The notes under the pieces: model-generated
Told to the model about the DNA's origin: nothing
The model's input: the letters and a program-made list of their open reading frames with translations, nothing else
The model's database searches: none
From: Silvibacterium sp.
Lineage (GTDB): Bacteria > Acidobacteriota > Terriglobia > Terriglobales > Acidobacteriaceae
Reading direction: 5' to 3'
Length of the DNA: 36,952 nucleotides
Assembly (NCBI GenBank): GCA_019234945.1
Contig: JAFAKX010000138.1
Span: 1 to 36,952 of the forward strand
Part shown: positions 1 to 9,291 of the stretch, piece by piece
Layout: every line of letters begins with the position of its first letter
Numbering within the stretch: position 1 is the stretch's first letter
Translations under genes and position numbers: made by a program

Positions 1-1153
1 GAAACGCGACGACCCCCAGCACCGGCAGCGGAACGCCCTTAATCGGAGAGACCGGATTCCCGAAGTTGTTCCGGATGCCGATATCGACCGGCGCGTCATT
101 CATGTAGTTCTCAATCCCGTGGCCGTAAACCACCTGAAACCTGCCCACATTGCTGGCGCCGAATTTGAGATTGGAACTCGTGTTCACGCCCCATCCCAGC
201 ACGGTATCGCTCAGGTTGTACGGTCCTGTCCCGGTATCAACCCAAGAAATCTTGCGGAATATTCCCGCCGTCTGCACGTAACCCCACTCGCGAATCACCC
301 GCACCTGCCACGAGAAGTCCGGCAAGTCAAATTTCGGTTCCACGTTCTGCAGCTCGATCCGCCCGGCATAGATGCCCTGGTCGGCTGACGCCCCCGGCCG
401 TTCCGCACCAAAGGTAAGCTGTAGCCCGCCTTTGCGTATTGGCATCCAGCGGAACTGCACGTTGCGGAAGAAAACCATCCCGTTCGGTCCCCAGAACTCG
501 AGCGAGTTCGGGAAGACATCGATGTCCATGAAGGGGCTCCACGTCTGCCCGGCGCCGAATTGTCCCAGCTCGCCGTACGCAGTCCGCAGCCGGAACGTCG
601 TCTGTCCCGCATCCACCCCCGTCCCAAACAGCTCAAACTCAAACTGTGTTTTCAGATCGCCCAGCGGAGTCGGCGTCGCCGTCTTCACGCCGAAGCGCGT
701 CTGGCGCACGCCAAAATACACCTTCCCATCCGGCGCGAACTGCCCCGCGTAGGCCGGCAGCTTCGTCGGCCGCATCACATCAAACCAGTTCGGATCATTT
801 GTCTTGAAGTCGTACCCCGAATCGAGCATCACGAACCCGTACAGGTCGATCTTGCCCTCGAGACTCTCCTGCTCCGTCGACGCCTTCTGGTTCCCCATCG
901 GAGGAGACGGCGGCGACGCCAGCTCGCGCACTGCAGTGGCCAGCGGATTCGGCTGCGCCTGCTCAATGGCTTCAATCTCGCTCTTCAGGCCCTCCATCTC
1001 CTGCTCGAGCTTCTGAAGTTTCGCCTTCAACGCCTGCAAGTCAGGCGATGGAGAGCTCTGCGCGTGAGCCTGTAGACACTGCATGCACGCAAGCGTTACG
1101 GTCGCCGCAGCACACAGCATGGGTCTCGATGGGGCCCAAATACGCCGCCTCAA
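1..1153 (-). CDS. DcaP-like trimeric outer-membrane porin, 5' part (runs off window)
   Basis: The frame stays open from 1153 to the window edge, so only about the first 384 residues are seen. I choose a TTG start at 1153 because GGAGG lies 8 nt upstream and the resulting N-terminus begins MRRIW, a basic start for a signal peptide (about residues 1-31, ending AHAQ). The ATG at 1120 would leave a signal peptide without positive charge. Residues 37-64 form a heptad-like coiled coil rich in Leu, Lys and Glu. A beta-barrel domain starts near residue 97 (LEGKIDLYGFVMLDSG), with alternating aromatic strands afterwards. The short coiled coil followed by a barrel is the DcaP pattern, a family of outer-membrane channels for small anionic solutes. 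The substrate cannot be read from sequence. The family call is from memory of the motif and is fairly firm. Confidence 0.75.
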   Translation of the reverse strand, partial: MRRRIWAPSRPMLCAAATVTLACMQCLQAHAQSSPSPDLQALKAKLQKLEQEMEGLKSEIEAIEQAQPNPLATAVRELASPPSPPMGNQKASTEQESLEGKIDLYGFVMLDSGYDFKTNDPNWFDVMRPTKLPAYAGQFAPDGKVYFGVRQTRFGVKTATPTPLGDLKTQFEFELFGTGVDAGQTTFRLRTAYGELGQFGAGQTWSPFMDIDVFPNSLEFWGPNGMVFFRNVQFRWMPIRKGGLQLTFGAERPGASADQGIYAGRIELQNVEPKFDLPDFSWQVRVIREWGYVQTAGIFRKISWVDTGTGPYNLSDTVLGWGVNTSSNLKFGASNVGRFQVVYGHGIENYMNDAPVDIGIRNNFGNPVSPIKGVPLPVLGVVAF

Positions 1154-1178
1154 TACAATAGCCTCCGGCTCACAGGAA

Positions 1179-1312
1179 CCTGACAGACCACCACCCCTTC
1201 TGCCAACTGTCAGTTCTGCCAGAGACATTCCTTGGCATCGTATCTATCTGAAACTGCTTAACTCTGCCCAAGCCACTGTCCGACGGTTGACACTGTCAGT
1301 GCTTTGACAGAG
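1179..1312. promoter_or_regulatory. Cluster of CTGTCAG/CTGACAG dyads upstream of the porin gene
   Basis: Two 11-bp palindromes with the same core are present: AACTGTCAGTT at 1205-1215 and CACTGTCAGTG at 1291-1301. Two related copies flank them, CTGACAG at 1180-1186 and TTGACAG at 1304-1310. All lie within 160 bp upstream of the porin start. Repeated dyads of one core in front of a gene usually mean binding sites for a dimeric regulator. The regulator is unknown. Confidence 0.4.
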
Positions 1313-1999
1313 CGATTCCTGAAGGCATCCTCTTTCGATCGGTTCCCAGAGGCCACATGCGATCAGCGACATAACGTGCGCCGACTCTATTTGTATCGAT
1401 TGGCTATGCAATTGCTTTCGAAAGATACAAGCAGTCGGCAGGGAAAATCGCTCCGGGGCTCGACCCGGTGCCGGCCATGGAGGAGCCAATGTGGTTTCAG
1501 AATGTTGTCCGGACGGAGCAGAGCAGTCCCGCAGGCGAAAACCTACCCTGTGCGCACTGCGGAGTCGCTGTTTGCGAATCCTGGTGTCTATCGGTTAATA
1601 GCTGCGTTCAGTACGCGTATGACGTGGCGTTGCATCCCGATCGTCTCAATTTCGGCGATCGCCTCATCCTGCACGCCCTCGGCGTTCGCTGGACATCCTG
1701 AAAAACCCGAAGGAAACATGCGAAGGCATGACAAATCCAAATTCAAACACCCGCGTCGCGTGAGCTGCACAACTTAGCAGACACTCCGCCGCGCCACTCA
1801 GCGGGACGGTTCGGGCTCAACCAAGCCCGCTGTCCCCGCCGGTCGCCAATAAAGGCGCGCCCCCTGCGCCTCTGGCCATCGATTCACAGTTCGGAATCCT
1901 GATCAATCACCGAGACATCGCTCCTTAGGGGAAACCCTCGCGCGACTATAATGGGCGTCGCCTTGTCAGTTACAGCGCTTCTGCAGGAGCCGCCTCAAA
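1313..1999. other. Intergenic stretch, no convincing gene
   Basis: Several open frames of 60-157 codons cross this stretch on both strands. None has a recognisable domain, a good ribosome site or a composition unlike chance in GC-rich DNA. The stretch separates the divergent porin and GH3 genes and probably carries their promoters. I see no RNA gene or repeat in it other than the possible promoter noted at its right end. Confidence 0.4.
1947..1952 (+). promoter_or_regulatory. Possible -10 box (TATAAT) for the GH3 gene
   Basis: A perfect TATAAT lies 47 nt before the GH3 start codon. The hexamer at the -35 distance is poor (around CTTAGG), so the site rests on the -10 match alone. Confidence 0.3.
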
Positions 2000-4681
2000 A
2001 TGTTCCGCTTCACTGCCCACTGTATGCTGTTCTTCCTGCTTGCGATCTGCCTCACTCGATCTGCGTCCGCCCAGAACAAGCCCGATTCCCCCCAGCCTCA
2101 TTTCCCCTGGATGGACCCGTCCCTGCCCATCGACAAGCGCGTCGACGCACTCATTGGCCGCATGACCCTCGAGCAGAAAGTCTCGCAGATGCGCGATCAC
2201 TCGCCCGCCATCCCCAGCCTCGGCGTTCCTAAATACGACTGGTGGAATGAAGGCCTGCACGGCGTCGCCTTCGCCGGCTACGCGACCAACTTCCCGCAGG
2301 TCATCGGCATGTCCGCTACATGGGACACGAACCTCGTCCACCAGATGGCCGAGATCATCTCGACTGAAGCACGCGCTAAATACAACCAGGCCATGCGCGA
2401 GGACCACCGCGAGATGTTTTTCGGCCTCACCTTCTGGGCACCGAACATCAACATCTTTCGTGACCCCCGCTGGGGCCGCGGTCAGGAAACCTACGGCGAA
2501 GACCCGTTCCTCACCGGGCGCATGGGCGTCGCCTTCGTCACCGGGATGCAGGGCACCGACCCCGAATACCTCAAAGTCGTCTCCACCCCCAAGCACTACG
2601 CTGTGCACAGCGGACCGGAGCCATCCCGCCATCGCTTCAACGTCGAGGTCTCCCCGCACGACCTCGAGGACACCTATCTTCCGGCCTTCCGCGCCACCGT
2701 AACCGAGGCACATGCCCAGTCTGTGATGTGCGCCTACAACTCCATCGATGGAGCCCCCGCCTGCGCCAACACCATGTTGCTGCGCGACCACCTCCGCGAC
2801 GCCTGGCATTTCGATGGATACGTCGTGAGCGACTGCGCTGCCGTCGCCGACGTCAACACCGGCCACCACTACGCGCCCGACATGGCCCACGCCGCGGCCG
2901 CTGCCGTCAAAGCCGGCACCGACCTCGAGTGCGGATTCCGGGAAGGCCAGGCCTTTCCCGCTCTCGTCGACGCCATCCACCAGGGCCTGATCACCGAAGC
3001 CGAAATAGACACCGCTCTGCGCCGCCTCTTCCGCGCGCGCTTCCGCCTCGGCATGTTCGATCCGCCCGACACCTACGACTACGGCCGCATACCCTTCAAA
3101 GAGGACAACTCCGGACCGCACCGCGACCTTGCCCTCAAGGCTGGCGAGGAATCCATGGTCCTCCTCAAGAATCAGGACCACGCGCTCCCCCTGCGCCCCG
3201 ACATCGGCCGCATCGCCGTCGTCGGTCCCAACGCGCGCCTCATCCAGGCCCTGCAAGGCAACTACAACGGCCCTCCACCCGAGCCGGTCTTCCCGCTCGA
3301 CGCCATCGAGAGCCGCTTTCCCAACGCGCGCATTCACTACGCGCAGGGCTCGACCCTCGTCGAAGGACTCGCCATGCCCATCGAGTCCACCGCGCTCAAG
3401 CCATCGAGCGGCGTCGGCGAGGGCCTCACCGGAGCCTACTTCAAATCCAAAGACCTCACCGGCACGCCCGCGTTAATGCGTAACGATCGCAGTATCAATT
3501 TCAACTGGGACAAAGTCACTCCCGTCGAAGGCCTGCAACGCAACAATTACTCCGTTCGCTGGACCGGCGACTTCACGCCGCCCGGACCCGGCGACTACAA
3601 ACTCGGCGTGCGCGTCAACTACTGCTACGCCTGCGAAAACGCCGAGGGATTCAAGCTCTACCTCGACAACAAGCTGATCGTCCAGAGCACCGGGAAAACC
3701 GGCGAGCGTGGCCAGGTTCTCGAAGCTCCTGTCCACTTCGGAGACACCAAGCCACACCCCATCAAGCTCGAGTACTTCCACGGAACCGGCAGCGCCGGCA
3801 TCGACCTCACTTGGCAGGCTCCGGCCGATGTCCTCCGCGAAGAAGCCCTCCACGCCGCCCGCCGCTCCGACGTGACCGTTGCCTTCGTTGGTCTATCGCC
3901 GTCGCTCGAAGGCGAAGAGATGCCAGTCAAGCTCGAAGGCTTCTCCGGAGGTGACCGCACCGCCATCGATCTTCCCGCCGCGCAGGAGGACCTGCTCAAG
4001 GCTCTCGGCGCAACGGGTCGTCCTCTCGTCGTCGTGTTGCAGAATGGCAGCGCCCTTGCCATCAACTGGGCGCAGGAGCACGCCAACGCAATCCTCGAAG
4101 CGTGGTATCCCGGCGAAGAGGGCGGCAACGCCATCGCCGAATCCCTCGCCGGAGACTACAACCCCGCCGGCCGCCTGCCGCTCACCTTCTATGCATCGCT
4201 CGACCAACTTCCCGCCTTCGACGACTACTCCATGAAGGACCGCACCTACCGCTATTTCGCTGGCAAGCCGCTCTACGGTTTCGGCTATGGACTCAGCTAC
4301 ACAACCTTTGCCTACTCCAACCTCAAGATCCCATCCAGCGCGAACGCAGGCGACCCCGTCACCGTCGAAGCGACGGTGAAGAACACGGGAAAGACTGCCG
4401 GCGATGAAGTTGTCGAGGTCTACCTCACCCAGCCTCGCGGCTTTCAGACCCCGCGCCGCGAGCTTGCCGCCTTCGACCGCTTTCATCTCAACCGCGGACA
4501 GAGCACGCAAGTCAAGCTCACCATCGATCCGCGGTCTATAGGACAAATAAACGAGCAGGGAACTCGCGTCATCCTCCCCGGCGACTACACCGTCTCCGTC
4601 GGCAGCGCTCAGCCCGACGACACGACTGCTATCGTCACTGGCAAATTCACCATCACCGGCAAAGTGGAGCTTCCGAAATAA
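2000..4681 (+). CDS. Secreted GH3 beta-glycosidase (beta-xylosidase/beta-glucosidase type) with PA14 insert
   Basis: The 893-residue protein starts with a signal peptide (residues 1-25, ending SASAQ), so it acts in the periplasm or outside. AGGAG lies about 10 nt before the ATG. The GH3 N-terminal barrel follows, with the hallmark segments GRGQETYGEDP, KHYAVHSGPE and VVSDCAAV. D278 in the last is the expected catalytic nucleophile. The second GH3 domain is interrupted by a PA14-like module at about residues 475-608 (GLTGAYFK to DLTWQAP), which in relatives shapes the substrate pocket. A fibronectin-III-like domain closes the protein (about 785-875). The SDC-type motif is commonest in beta-xylosidases, but the substrate cannot be fixed from sequence. 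The gene stands alone and suits a plant-polymer-degrading life. Confidence 0.93.
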   Translation: MFRFTAHCMLFFLLAICLTRSASAQNKPDSPQPHFPWMDPSLPIDKRVDALIGRMTLEQKVSQMRDHSPAIPSLGVPKYDWWNEGLHGVAFAGYATNFPQVIGMSATWDTNLVHQMAEIISTEARAKYNQAMREDHREMFFGLTFWAPNINIFRDPRWGRGQETYGEDPFLTGRMGVAFVTGMQGTDPEYLKVVSTPKHYAVHSGPEPSRHRFNVEVSPHDLEDTYLPAFRATVTEAHAQSVMCAYNSIDGAPACANTMLLRDHLRDAWHFDGYVVSDCAAVADVNTGHHYAPDMAHAAAAAVKAGTDLECGFREGQAFPALVDAIHQGLITEAEIDTALRRLFRARFRLGMFDPPDTYDYGRIPFKEDNSGPHRDLALKAGEESMVLLKNQDHALPLRPDIGRIAVVGPNARLIQALQGNYNGPPPEPVFPLDAIESRFPNARIHYAQGSTLVEGLAMPIESTALKPSSGVGEGLTGAYFKSKDLTGTPALMRNDRSINFNWDKVTPVEGLQRNNYSVRWTGDFTPPGPGDYKLGVRVNYCYACENAEGFKLYLDNKLIVQSTGKTGERGQVLEAPVHFGDTKPHPIKLEYFHGTGSAGIDLTWQAPADVLREEALHAARRSDVTVAFVGLSPSLEGEEMPVKLEGFSGGDRTAIDLPAAQEDLLKALGATGRPLVVVLQNGSALAINWAQEHANAILEAWYPGEEGGNAIAESLAGDYNPAGRLPLTFYASLDQLPAFDDYSMKDRTYRYFAGKPLYGFGYGLSYTTFAYSNLKIPSSANAGDPVTVEATVKNTGKTAGDEVVEVYLTQPRGFQTPRRELAAFDRFHLNRGQSTQVKLTIDPRSIGQINEQGTRVILPGDYTVSVGSAQPDDTTAIVTGKFTITGKVELPK

Positions 4682-4823
4682 TTCCGTTCTGATCAGATCT
4701 AAGGAACCGTGGACTGAACAACCGGGCATCTGTGATAGATTGCCTGCATCGGCCCCGGGCTCCGTCCAATGTCCACCGGCATTGATACACATTAACCGAT
4801 ACCGAAGCCGATAGCTCCCGAAG

Positions 4824-5147
4824 ATGAACACCTTCTCGAGAGCAACGGATGCGAAGGCCAGGAAATCCTCCTCCAGCGTGGCTCGCGGAGGTCCAGCAGC
4901 AGCCAGCGAGTTGGCCGGCCGGGAACGCGATCCGCAACGCACATTTGGCAACCAGCCTATGCTGCGGCTCACGGCACAGGAGAGTTCTGGTCCTCCTCGC
5001 AATAAAACTGGCGGCAAGCAGGCTTGGGGTGCCGCGTGGGATTTCACTAAAGTTCCAATATTTCCGCCGGACGTGCCGTCATCCCCGGAACATCGCCGGC
5101 ATCAGCATCGCTGCTCATTCAACGCAAGCTGGCTATCGGTGAAGTAA
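4824..5147 (+). pseudogene. N-terminal piece of the DUF4157 protein, out of frame with the main part
   Basis: This frame encodes a basic, Ser/Ala-rich start, then RTFGNQPMLRL and WDFTKVPIFPP. These resemble the usual N-terminal landmarks of DUF4157 proteins (a QRTIGNQAV-like segment followed by FxHDFSxIPV). After about residue 87 (nt 5083) the match stops, and the expected continuation (IQRKLAIG, then DPLEHEADGVADQVM) appears in another frame, open from 5051. Adding one base to the CCCC run at 5083-5086 would join the two smoothly through SSPGTSPAS. It is therefore the head of the next gene, cut off by a one-base deletion or a sequencing error. No strong ribosome site precedes 4824. Confidence 0.65.
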
Positions 5148-5188
5148 ACGACCCACTGGAACATGAGGCCGACGGCGTCGCTGACCAG

Positions 5189-7786
5189 GTGATGCGCATG
5201 TCTGAGCCGCGAATCCAGCGCAAGTGCGCCTGCGGAGGAACCTGCCCCCAGTGCAGCAGGAAGGATGAAGCCGAGCAGCACCAAGGGCCCATCCAGATGA
5301 AGCACATCGGCCCATCTGGCCCCGCACTAGCCGAAGCGCCGCCCATCGTGTATGAAGTCTTGCGCTCACCCGGCCAGCCGTTCGGGAACCGTGCCGTTCA
5401 GAGCCTCGTCGCATCCGCGCGTCTGCAGCCCAAACTGACGCTTGGCGCGCCGGACGATGTTTACGAAAAGGAAGCGGACGCGATTGCCGAACAAGTGACG
5501 AAGTCCCAGGCGATGGGGGCGGCGAGCGGCAGAGGATCCAACGACGACGGTGATCGCGAGGCCATGCCGGGAAGAAGCGCCGTTAGCCACAACCTTGCCC
5601 GACACCTGCTGTTGCGAACACCCATCCGCAAGCTTCAGCGAACTTTGGGAAATCATGGCTTGGCTGATCTTCTTCGGCAGACGCTCCCCGAGCGAGCGAT
5701 TCCCGAGTTGCGCCGCAAGTGCGCCTGCGGGAACGAGTCGGAACAGGAGTGCTCCGAATGCAGTAAGAACCGGCTCGCTCGCGAGCGTGAAGGGGCGAGT
5801 GAACCCGCCGGCGCGGAAGCGACGGCGATTGTGGGGGACGTCCTCAATACTCCGGGACAGCCGCTCACCGAGGCCGCGCGCAGAGCTCTGGAGCCGCGTT
5901 TCGGCTACGATTTCAGCCGGGTTCGGGTGCATGACGGCTCCGAGGCAGCCGAATCGGCATCGGCAGTTAAGGCGGCCGCTTATACCGTGGGAAATCACAT
6001 TGTCTTTGGCAAAGGCCGGTATGCCCCGGGGACAAATGAGGGCGATCGGCTGCTTGCCCACGAATTGACACACACTATTCAGCAAACAGGAGGTGTGTGG
6101 CTCGGCCGCGATCTGGCGCGCGGGGAGGCGGCGGAAGGGGGGCTGCTGCAGCGCGACTTGGAACCTCAAGACCAGACAAGCCCGAGTGCGACAACTCCGG
6201 ATGTGACCGGCGCGGCGGAAGATTCAGGGCAGGTCAGCATGGCGCCTATCCAGGTCGCGGGAGAACCCCACGCTTTCGAGATGGAGGGCGGATGCGAACG
6301 ACTGCATTTGCATGGCAAAACGGATGGGACATTCGATGGAGGGACAGGCAGCGTTGTAAACCAGAAGGTGACCAAGGGCGAGGGTTGCAACTGCGACAAA
6401 GGAGTACAGTGCTTTCACGTCACGGGGACTCTGGTTACCAATTACTCAGTGAGCGTGACGATCACGATGCCTCCAGTGCCGAGCGGCCTCACGGCGTGCG
6501 AACGGGCCAAGGTGCAGGCCTTCCTGCAAAATGTGTTGCTGCCGCACGAACACGATCATGAGGCGAGACTCAAGACTTATAACGGTCAGACAAAGAACCC
6601 AGTCGACATCATCGGCTGCGGACAGGATGACGTCACGAGCAAAGTACAAGCGATTCAGGACGCGGAGGAGCCGGCGCGCCGAGCCGCGGCCCAGGCGCGG
6701 AGCGACGCGATCGATCCGTTCGTGCGGACCATCGACTGTTCCGATTGTGAAAGACAGTCCGCAGCCCCGGGCGCTGGACAAGTTGGCGGCGGGGATACCG
6801 AGATAGCCGCGATGAGGCTGCCGTTCAGCGGCCACCTTCGCGCGTCCGCATTTACTTCGGGAGTGGATATTGTTTTCGACGCCGGGCGCTATGCTCCGGA
6901 CAGCGCCGCTGGGCGCCGACTGATCCCGCACGACCTGGCGCACGTGATCCAGCAGTCCCAAGCGGGCGCGCCTTTGATTCAACGGCAGCCGAAGGACGCC
7001 CCCGAAGCGAAACCCACTCTGGTGAACTCGCGCCAGGCTCTAACGGAGTGGATCAAAGATCCTACCGCGTCCGGCACTCTCGATCCGAAGGCGTGGGCCG
7101 ATCTCCACAAAGTGAAGGAGAAGTTTGCCGATATCGCGAAAGTCGCGCAGGTAAAAAAAATCTTCATTGGGCCTGCGGCGGTGTCGGATCCGGAAAACGT
7201 GAACATCGTGAGCGATAAAGATATACACCACTACATGCCGGGTCTAAACTTTTCGGAATTCATCCTGGGTCGAGGAGAAACATTTTACGTGGATGCAGCC
7301 GGAGGACCGCCAATCGAGAAGCTGAACCCAAGCCCGACCGGGCCCCTTCCCAAGATCGCGATTGTGCTGGGAAACGAAGTCTCTTCGAGCAAGCAAATGG
7401 CGCTCACTACGGTGCGCCACGAAATGATACATGCCGAGCACTTGATTCTGACGCTGAAAACCGTTGCAAAGTGGCAGGCCGCCAAAACGAAGGACAGTTT
7501 CGACGATTGGCTGAGCGAGCAAAATAAGAAAGGCAAAATATCGACCCTGGAGCAAGAGCTTGTCACCGAGGAGGAGAAAACCAACCGGCCTAATTCCGAG
7601 CTGCTAGCTTATACGGAAGGGTTCATGACGGCCTTTCTGCTCGCGGACCCCCCTCCCGCCAAAAGCGACGACCCCGCGTTCGAACAGCTCTTTGGAATGT
7701 TCATGTCAAGCACCGAACCGTGGGCCAACGCGAATCCCGAGACGCGTTCGGAAGCGCTCGGCCGGCTTCAGCAATATTATTGTTAG
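5189..7786 (+). CDS. DUF4157 (eCIS core domain) protein with three HExxH zinc-site motifs
   Basis: The start given is a GTG inside an open frame that begins at 5051, and the true N-terminus probably lies upstream across a frameshift (see 4824-5147). Numbering from 5189, Cys clusters occur at residues 13-22 (CACGGTCPQC) and 178-191. EADAIAEQV-type repeats flank an SPGQP repeat. A full DUF4157 domain runs from about 230 to 300 (FGYDFSRVRVHDG to HELTHTIQQ, H291-H295). A second HExxH is HEHDH at 453-457 in a DUF922-like setting, a third is HEMIH at 744-748, and a degenerate DUF4157 copy has HDLAH at 581-585. There is no signal peptide or membrane segment. DUF4157 proteins are often linked to contractile injection systems or toxins, but no sheath, tube or baseplate gene is nearby. 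Function unknown; a protease or effector role is inference. Confidence 0.75.
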   Translation: MMRMSEPRIQRKCACGGTCPQCSRKDEAEQHQGPIQMKHIGPSGPALAEAPPIVYEVLRSPGQPFGNRAVQSLVASARLQPKLTLGAPDDVYEKEADAIAEQVTKSQAMGAASGRGSNDDGDREAMPGRSAVSHNLARHLLLRTPIRKLQRTLGNHGLADLLRQTLPERAIPELRRKCACGNESEQECSECSKNRLAREREGASEPAGAEATAIVGDVLNTPGQPLTEAARRALEPRFGYDFSRVRVHDGSEAAESASAVKAAAYTVGNHIVFGKGRYAPGTNEGDRLLAHELTHTIQQTGGVWLGRDLARGEAAEGGLLQRDLEPQDQTSPSATTPDVTGAAEDSGQVSMAPIQVAGEPHAFEMEGGCERLHLHGKTDGTFDGGTGSVVNQKVTKGEGCNCDKGVQCFHVTGTLVTNYSVSVTITMPPVPSGLTACERAKVQAFLQNVLLPHEHDHEARLKTYNGQTKNPVDIIGCGQDDVTSKVQAIQDAEEPARRAAAQARSDAIDPFVRTIDCSDCERQSAAPGAGQVGGGDTEIAAMRLPFSGHLRASAFTSGVDIVFDAGRYAPDSAAGRRLIPHDLAHVIQQSQAGAPLIQRQPKDAPEAKPTLVNSRQALTEWIKDPTASGTLDPKAWADLHKVKEKFADIAKVAQVKKIFIGPAAVSDPENVNIVSDKDIHHYMPGLNFSEFILGRGETFYVDAAGGPPIEKLNPSPTGPLPKIAIVLGNEVSSSKQMALTTVRHEMIHAEHLILTLKTVAKWQAAKTKDSFDDWLSEQNKKGKISTLEQELVTEEEKTNRPNSELLAYTEGFMTAFLLADPPPAKSDDPAFEQLFGMFMSSTEPWANANPETRSEALGRLQQYYC

Positions 7787-8202
7787 GTGCTCGACCCGGC
7801 CCGCAGAAGGCATTCGAAAACTGGGTGGGGAAACCCCCGGCGGCGCCGCCATCATCGTTGAGCGGTTGGGATTGGCGTCCCAAACGGCAGATGCACGCGC
7901 ATTTCTTCGATGGATTGAAAAAGATCGTCGACGGAAAGTGCGCCGGATTGGGCGGAGCCAAGCCAGCACTGCCTGGCAAGGCATCCAAAATCCAAAAGCC
8001 GGGTGCCCCTCGATAAGTAGGAAGGCGTTGTCAAGGCAAACATATCCTGGGCGGTGCGTGAGCACCGCGTGTTTTGCCAGAGAGGCTGAGGACCATGGCT
8101 CTGGGAAAGTCACGCTGCATCACCCATTACGGTGGGGAATTTGTCTGCCCCACCAACCATCGATGCGGCCGTTAGCTACAGGCCATGATGCTTCCATGCG
8201 AA
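7787..8202. other. Intergenic stretch between the DUF4157 gene and the IS110 element
   Basis: A plus-strand frame ending at 8016 could give a short basic peptide beginning MHAHFFDGLKK. It has no recognisable family and no clear ribosome site, so I do not call it a gene. The only feature seen is the hairpin listed at 8051-8075. Confidence 0.35.
8051..8075 (+). terminator. Possible rho-independent terminator
   Basis: GCGGTGC and GCACCGC form a 7-bp stem closed by a GTGA tetraloop, followed by GTGTTTT. The short U-tract and the 265-nt distance from the DUF4157 stop codon make this only a candidate. Confidence 0.4.
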
Positions 8203-8210
8203 CCTCCGGC

Positions 8211-9291
8211 CTACTGCCGGAGGCGAGAGCGCTCAATCAATTCTTCGGCCTGTTGGCTTCCGGCCAGGGGCACCCGCGAGCTGCTCTCGATGTGGGCGAT
8301 CTCCGGATAGGCAACGTTCTGCCGGAGCATCCAGTAGAGTCGCACCGCTAATTTCCTGGCTGCTGCCACCTTGGCCACGCCCTTGGGCTTGGAGTGGCAA
8401 CGAGCCGCATACTGGCGGCGAAATCCCGCATCGCAGCGGGTCGCCGACTGCGCCGCTTCAACCAGCAACTGGCGCATAAAGCGATTGCCCTGCTTGCTGA
8501 TCGCCCCCAGCCGCTGCCGGCCGCCCGAGCTGTGCTCGCTGGGAATCAGCCCCAGATAGCTGGCCACTTTTGCCGCTGTGCTCGAAGCGGCTCACCTCGC
8601 CGAGGGTCAGCACAAAGGCCAGTGCCGTGATCGGACCCACGCCCGGCTGCGTCATCAGCAGCCGTGCCTGGGGATGCTCTGCGGCCGCACGCTCCACGGC
8701 TTGATCGAGTGCGCCGATCTGCCCATCCAACTCGCCCAGCAGTTGCAACAGATCCTCGCGCCGACGAGCTGCCCAACCCGGCAAAAAGAGCTTTTCCAGG
8801 TCAGCCCTCCCGCCAACGCTCCACAAGCTGCTTCGCTTCTGTAAGCCGCGATTCATGGCCAGATGCTGCAACCCGTTCTTCACTCGGGCACGAATCTCCA
8901 CCAGCTTGTGACGATGGATCAGCAGCTGGCGAAGATCCCGTTGCTCGGCCGTCGGCACCCACAGCCGCGGAAAGCGCTGCTCGATCAGCAGACGCAGAAT
9001 ATGTCCTGCGTCACGCCGGTCAGTCTTCTGCCGCCGCACATAACTGGCGCGGATCTGCGCGGCGTCCCCGATCCACACTTGGTGGCCTAGTCTTTCCAGC
9101 AGCTCGACGAACCACTGGCTGTTGCCACAGGCTTCCATGCCCACCAGCGCAGGCGCATCCAGAGCGCGATAGAACCGCTCTGCCTCGCCATCGCCGTTGA
9201 CCAACTTGTGCTCTGAAATCTCCCCGGTCTCGCCATCGAAAACCGCAATCTGCTGCCACCGCGGATGAAAATCACACCCTACAATCTTCAT
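8211..9291 (-). pseudogene. IS110-family transposase, frameshifted
   Basis: The first part (9291 down to about 8570) carries the DEDD RuvC-like domain: D7 in GCDFHPRW, E53 in GMEACG, and D91/D94 in KTDRRDAG. It continues through the transposase_20 helix-hairpin region (MTQPGVGPITALAFV). The reading frame is then lost at the AAAA run (TTTT at 8568-8571 on the plus strand). The remainder continues in another frame as VASYLGLIPSEHSSGG to the stop at 8211, including the conserved C-terminal serine region. Removing one base from the run restores GKVASYLGL and a protein of about 359 residues. Programmed frameshifting is not a usual feature of IS110, so this copy is probably inactive or holds a sequencing error. 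Confidence 0.88.

Noticed and set aside
1970-3337. Long minus-strand open frame (455 codons) opposite the GH3 gene
   Set aside because: It is the antisense of a well-supported GH3 gene, is rich in Val/Gly/Asp as expected from GC-rich codon use, and has no domain.
3893-5047. Long minus-strand open frame (384 codons) over the GH3 3' end and beyond
   Set aside because: It overlaps the GH3 coding sequence antisense and shows no family motif.
5051-7786. An extracellular contractile injection system locus
   Set aside because: The DUF4157 domain is named after such loci, but no sheath, tube, baseplate or AAA ATPase gene is nearby.
8211-9291. Programmed frameshift in the IS110 transposase
   Set aside because: IS110 elements use one frame, the run is only four bases, and no slippery heptamer or stimulator is evident.
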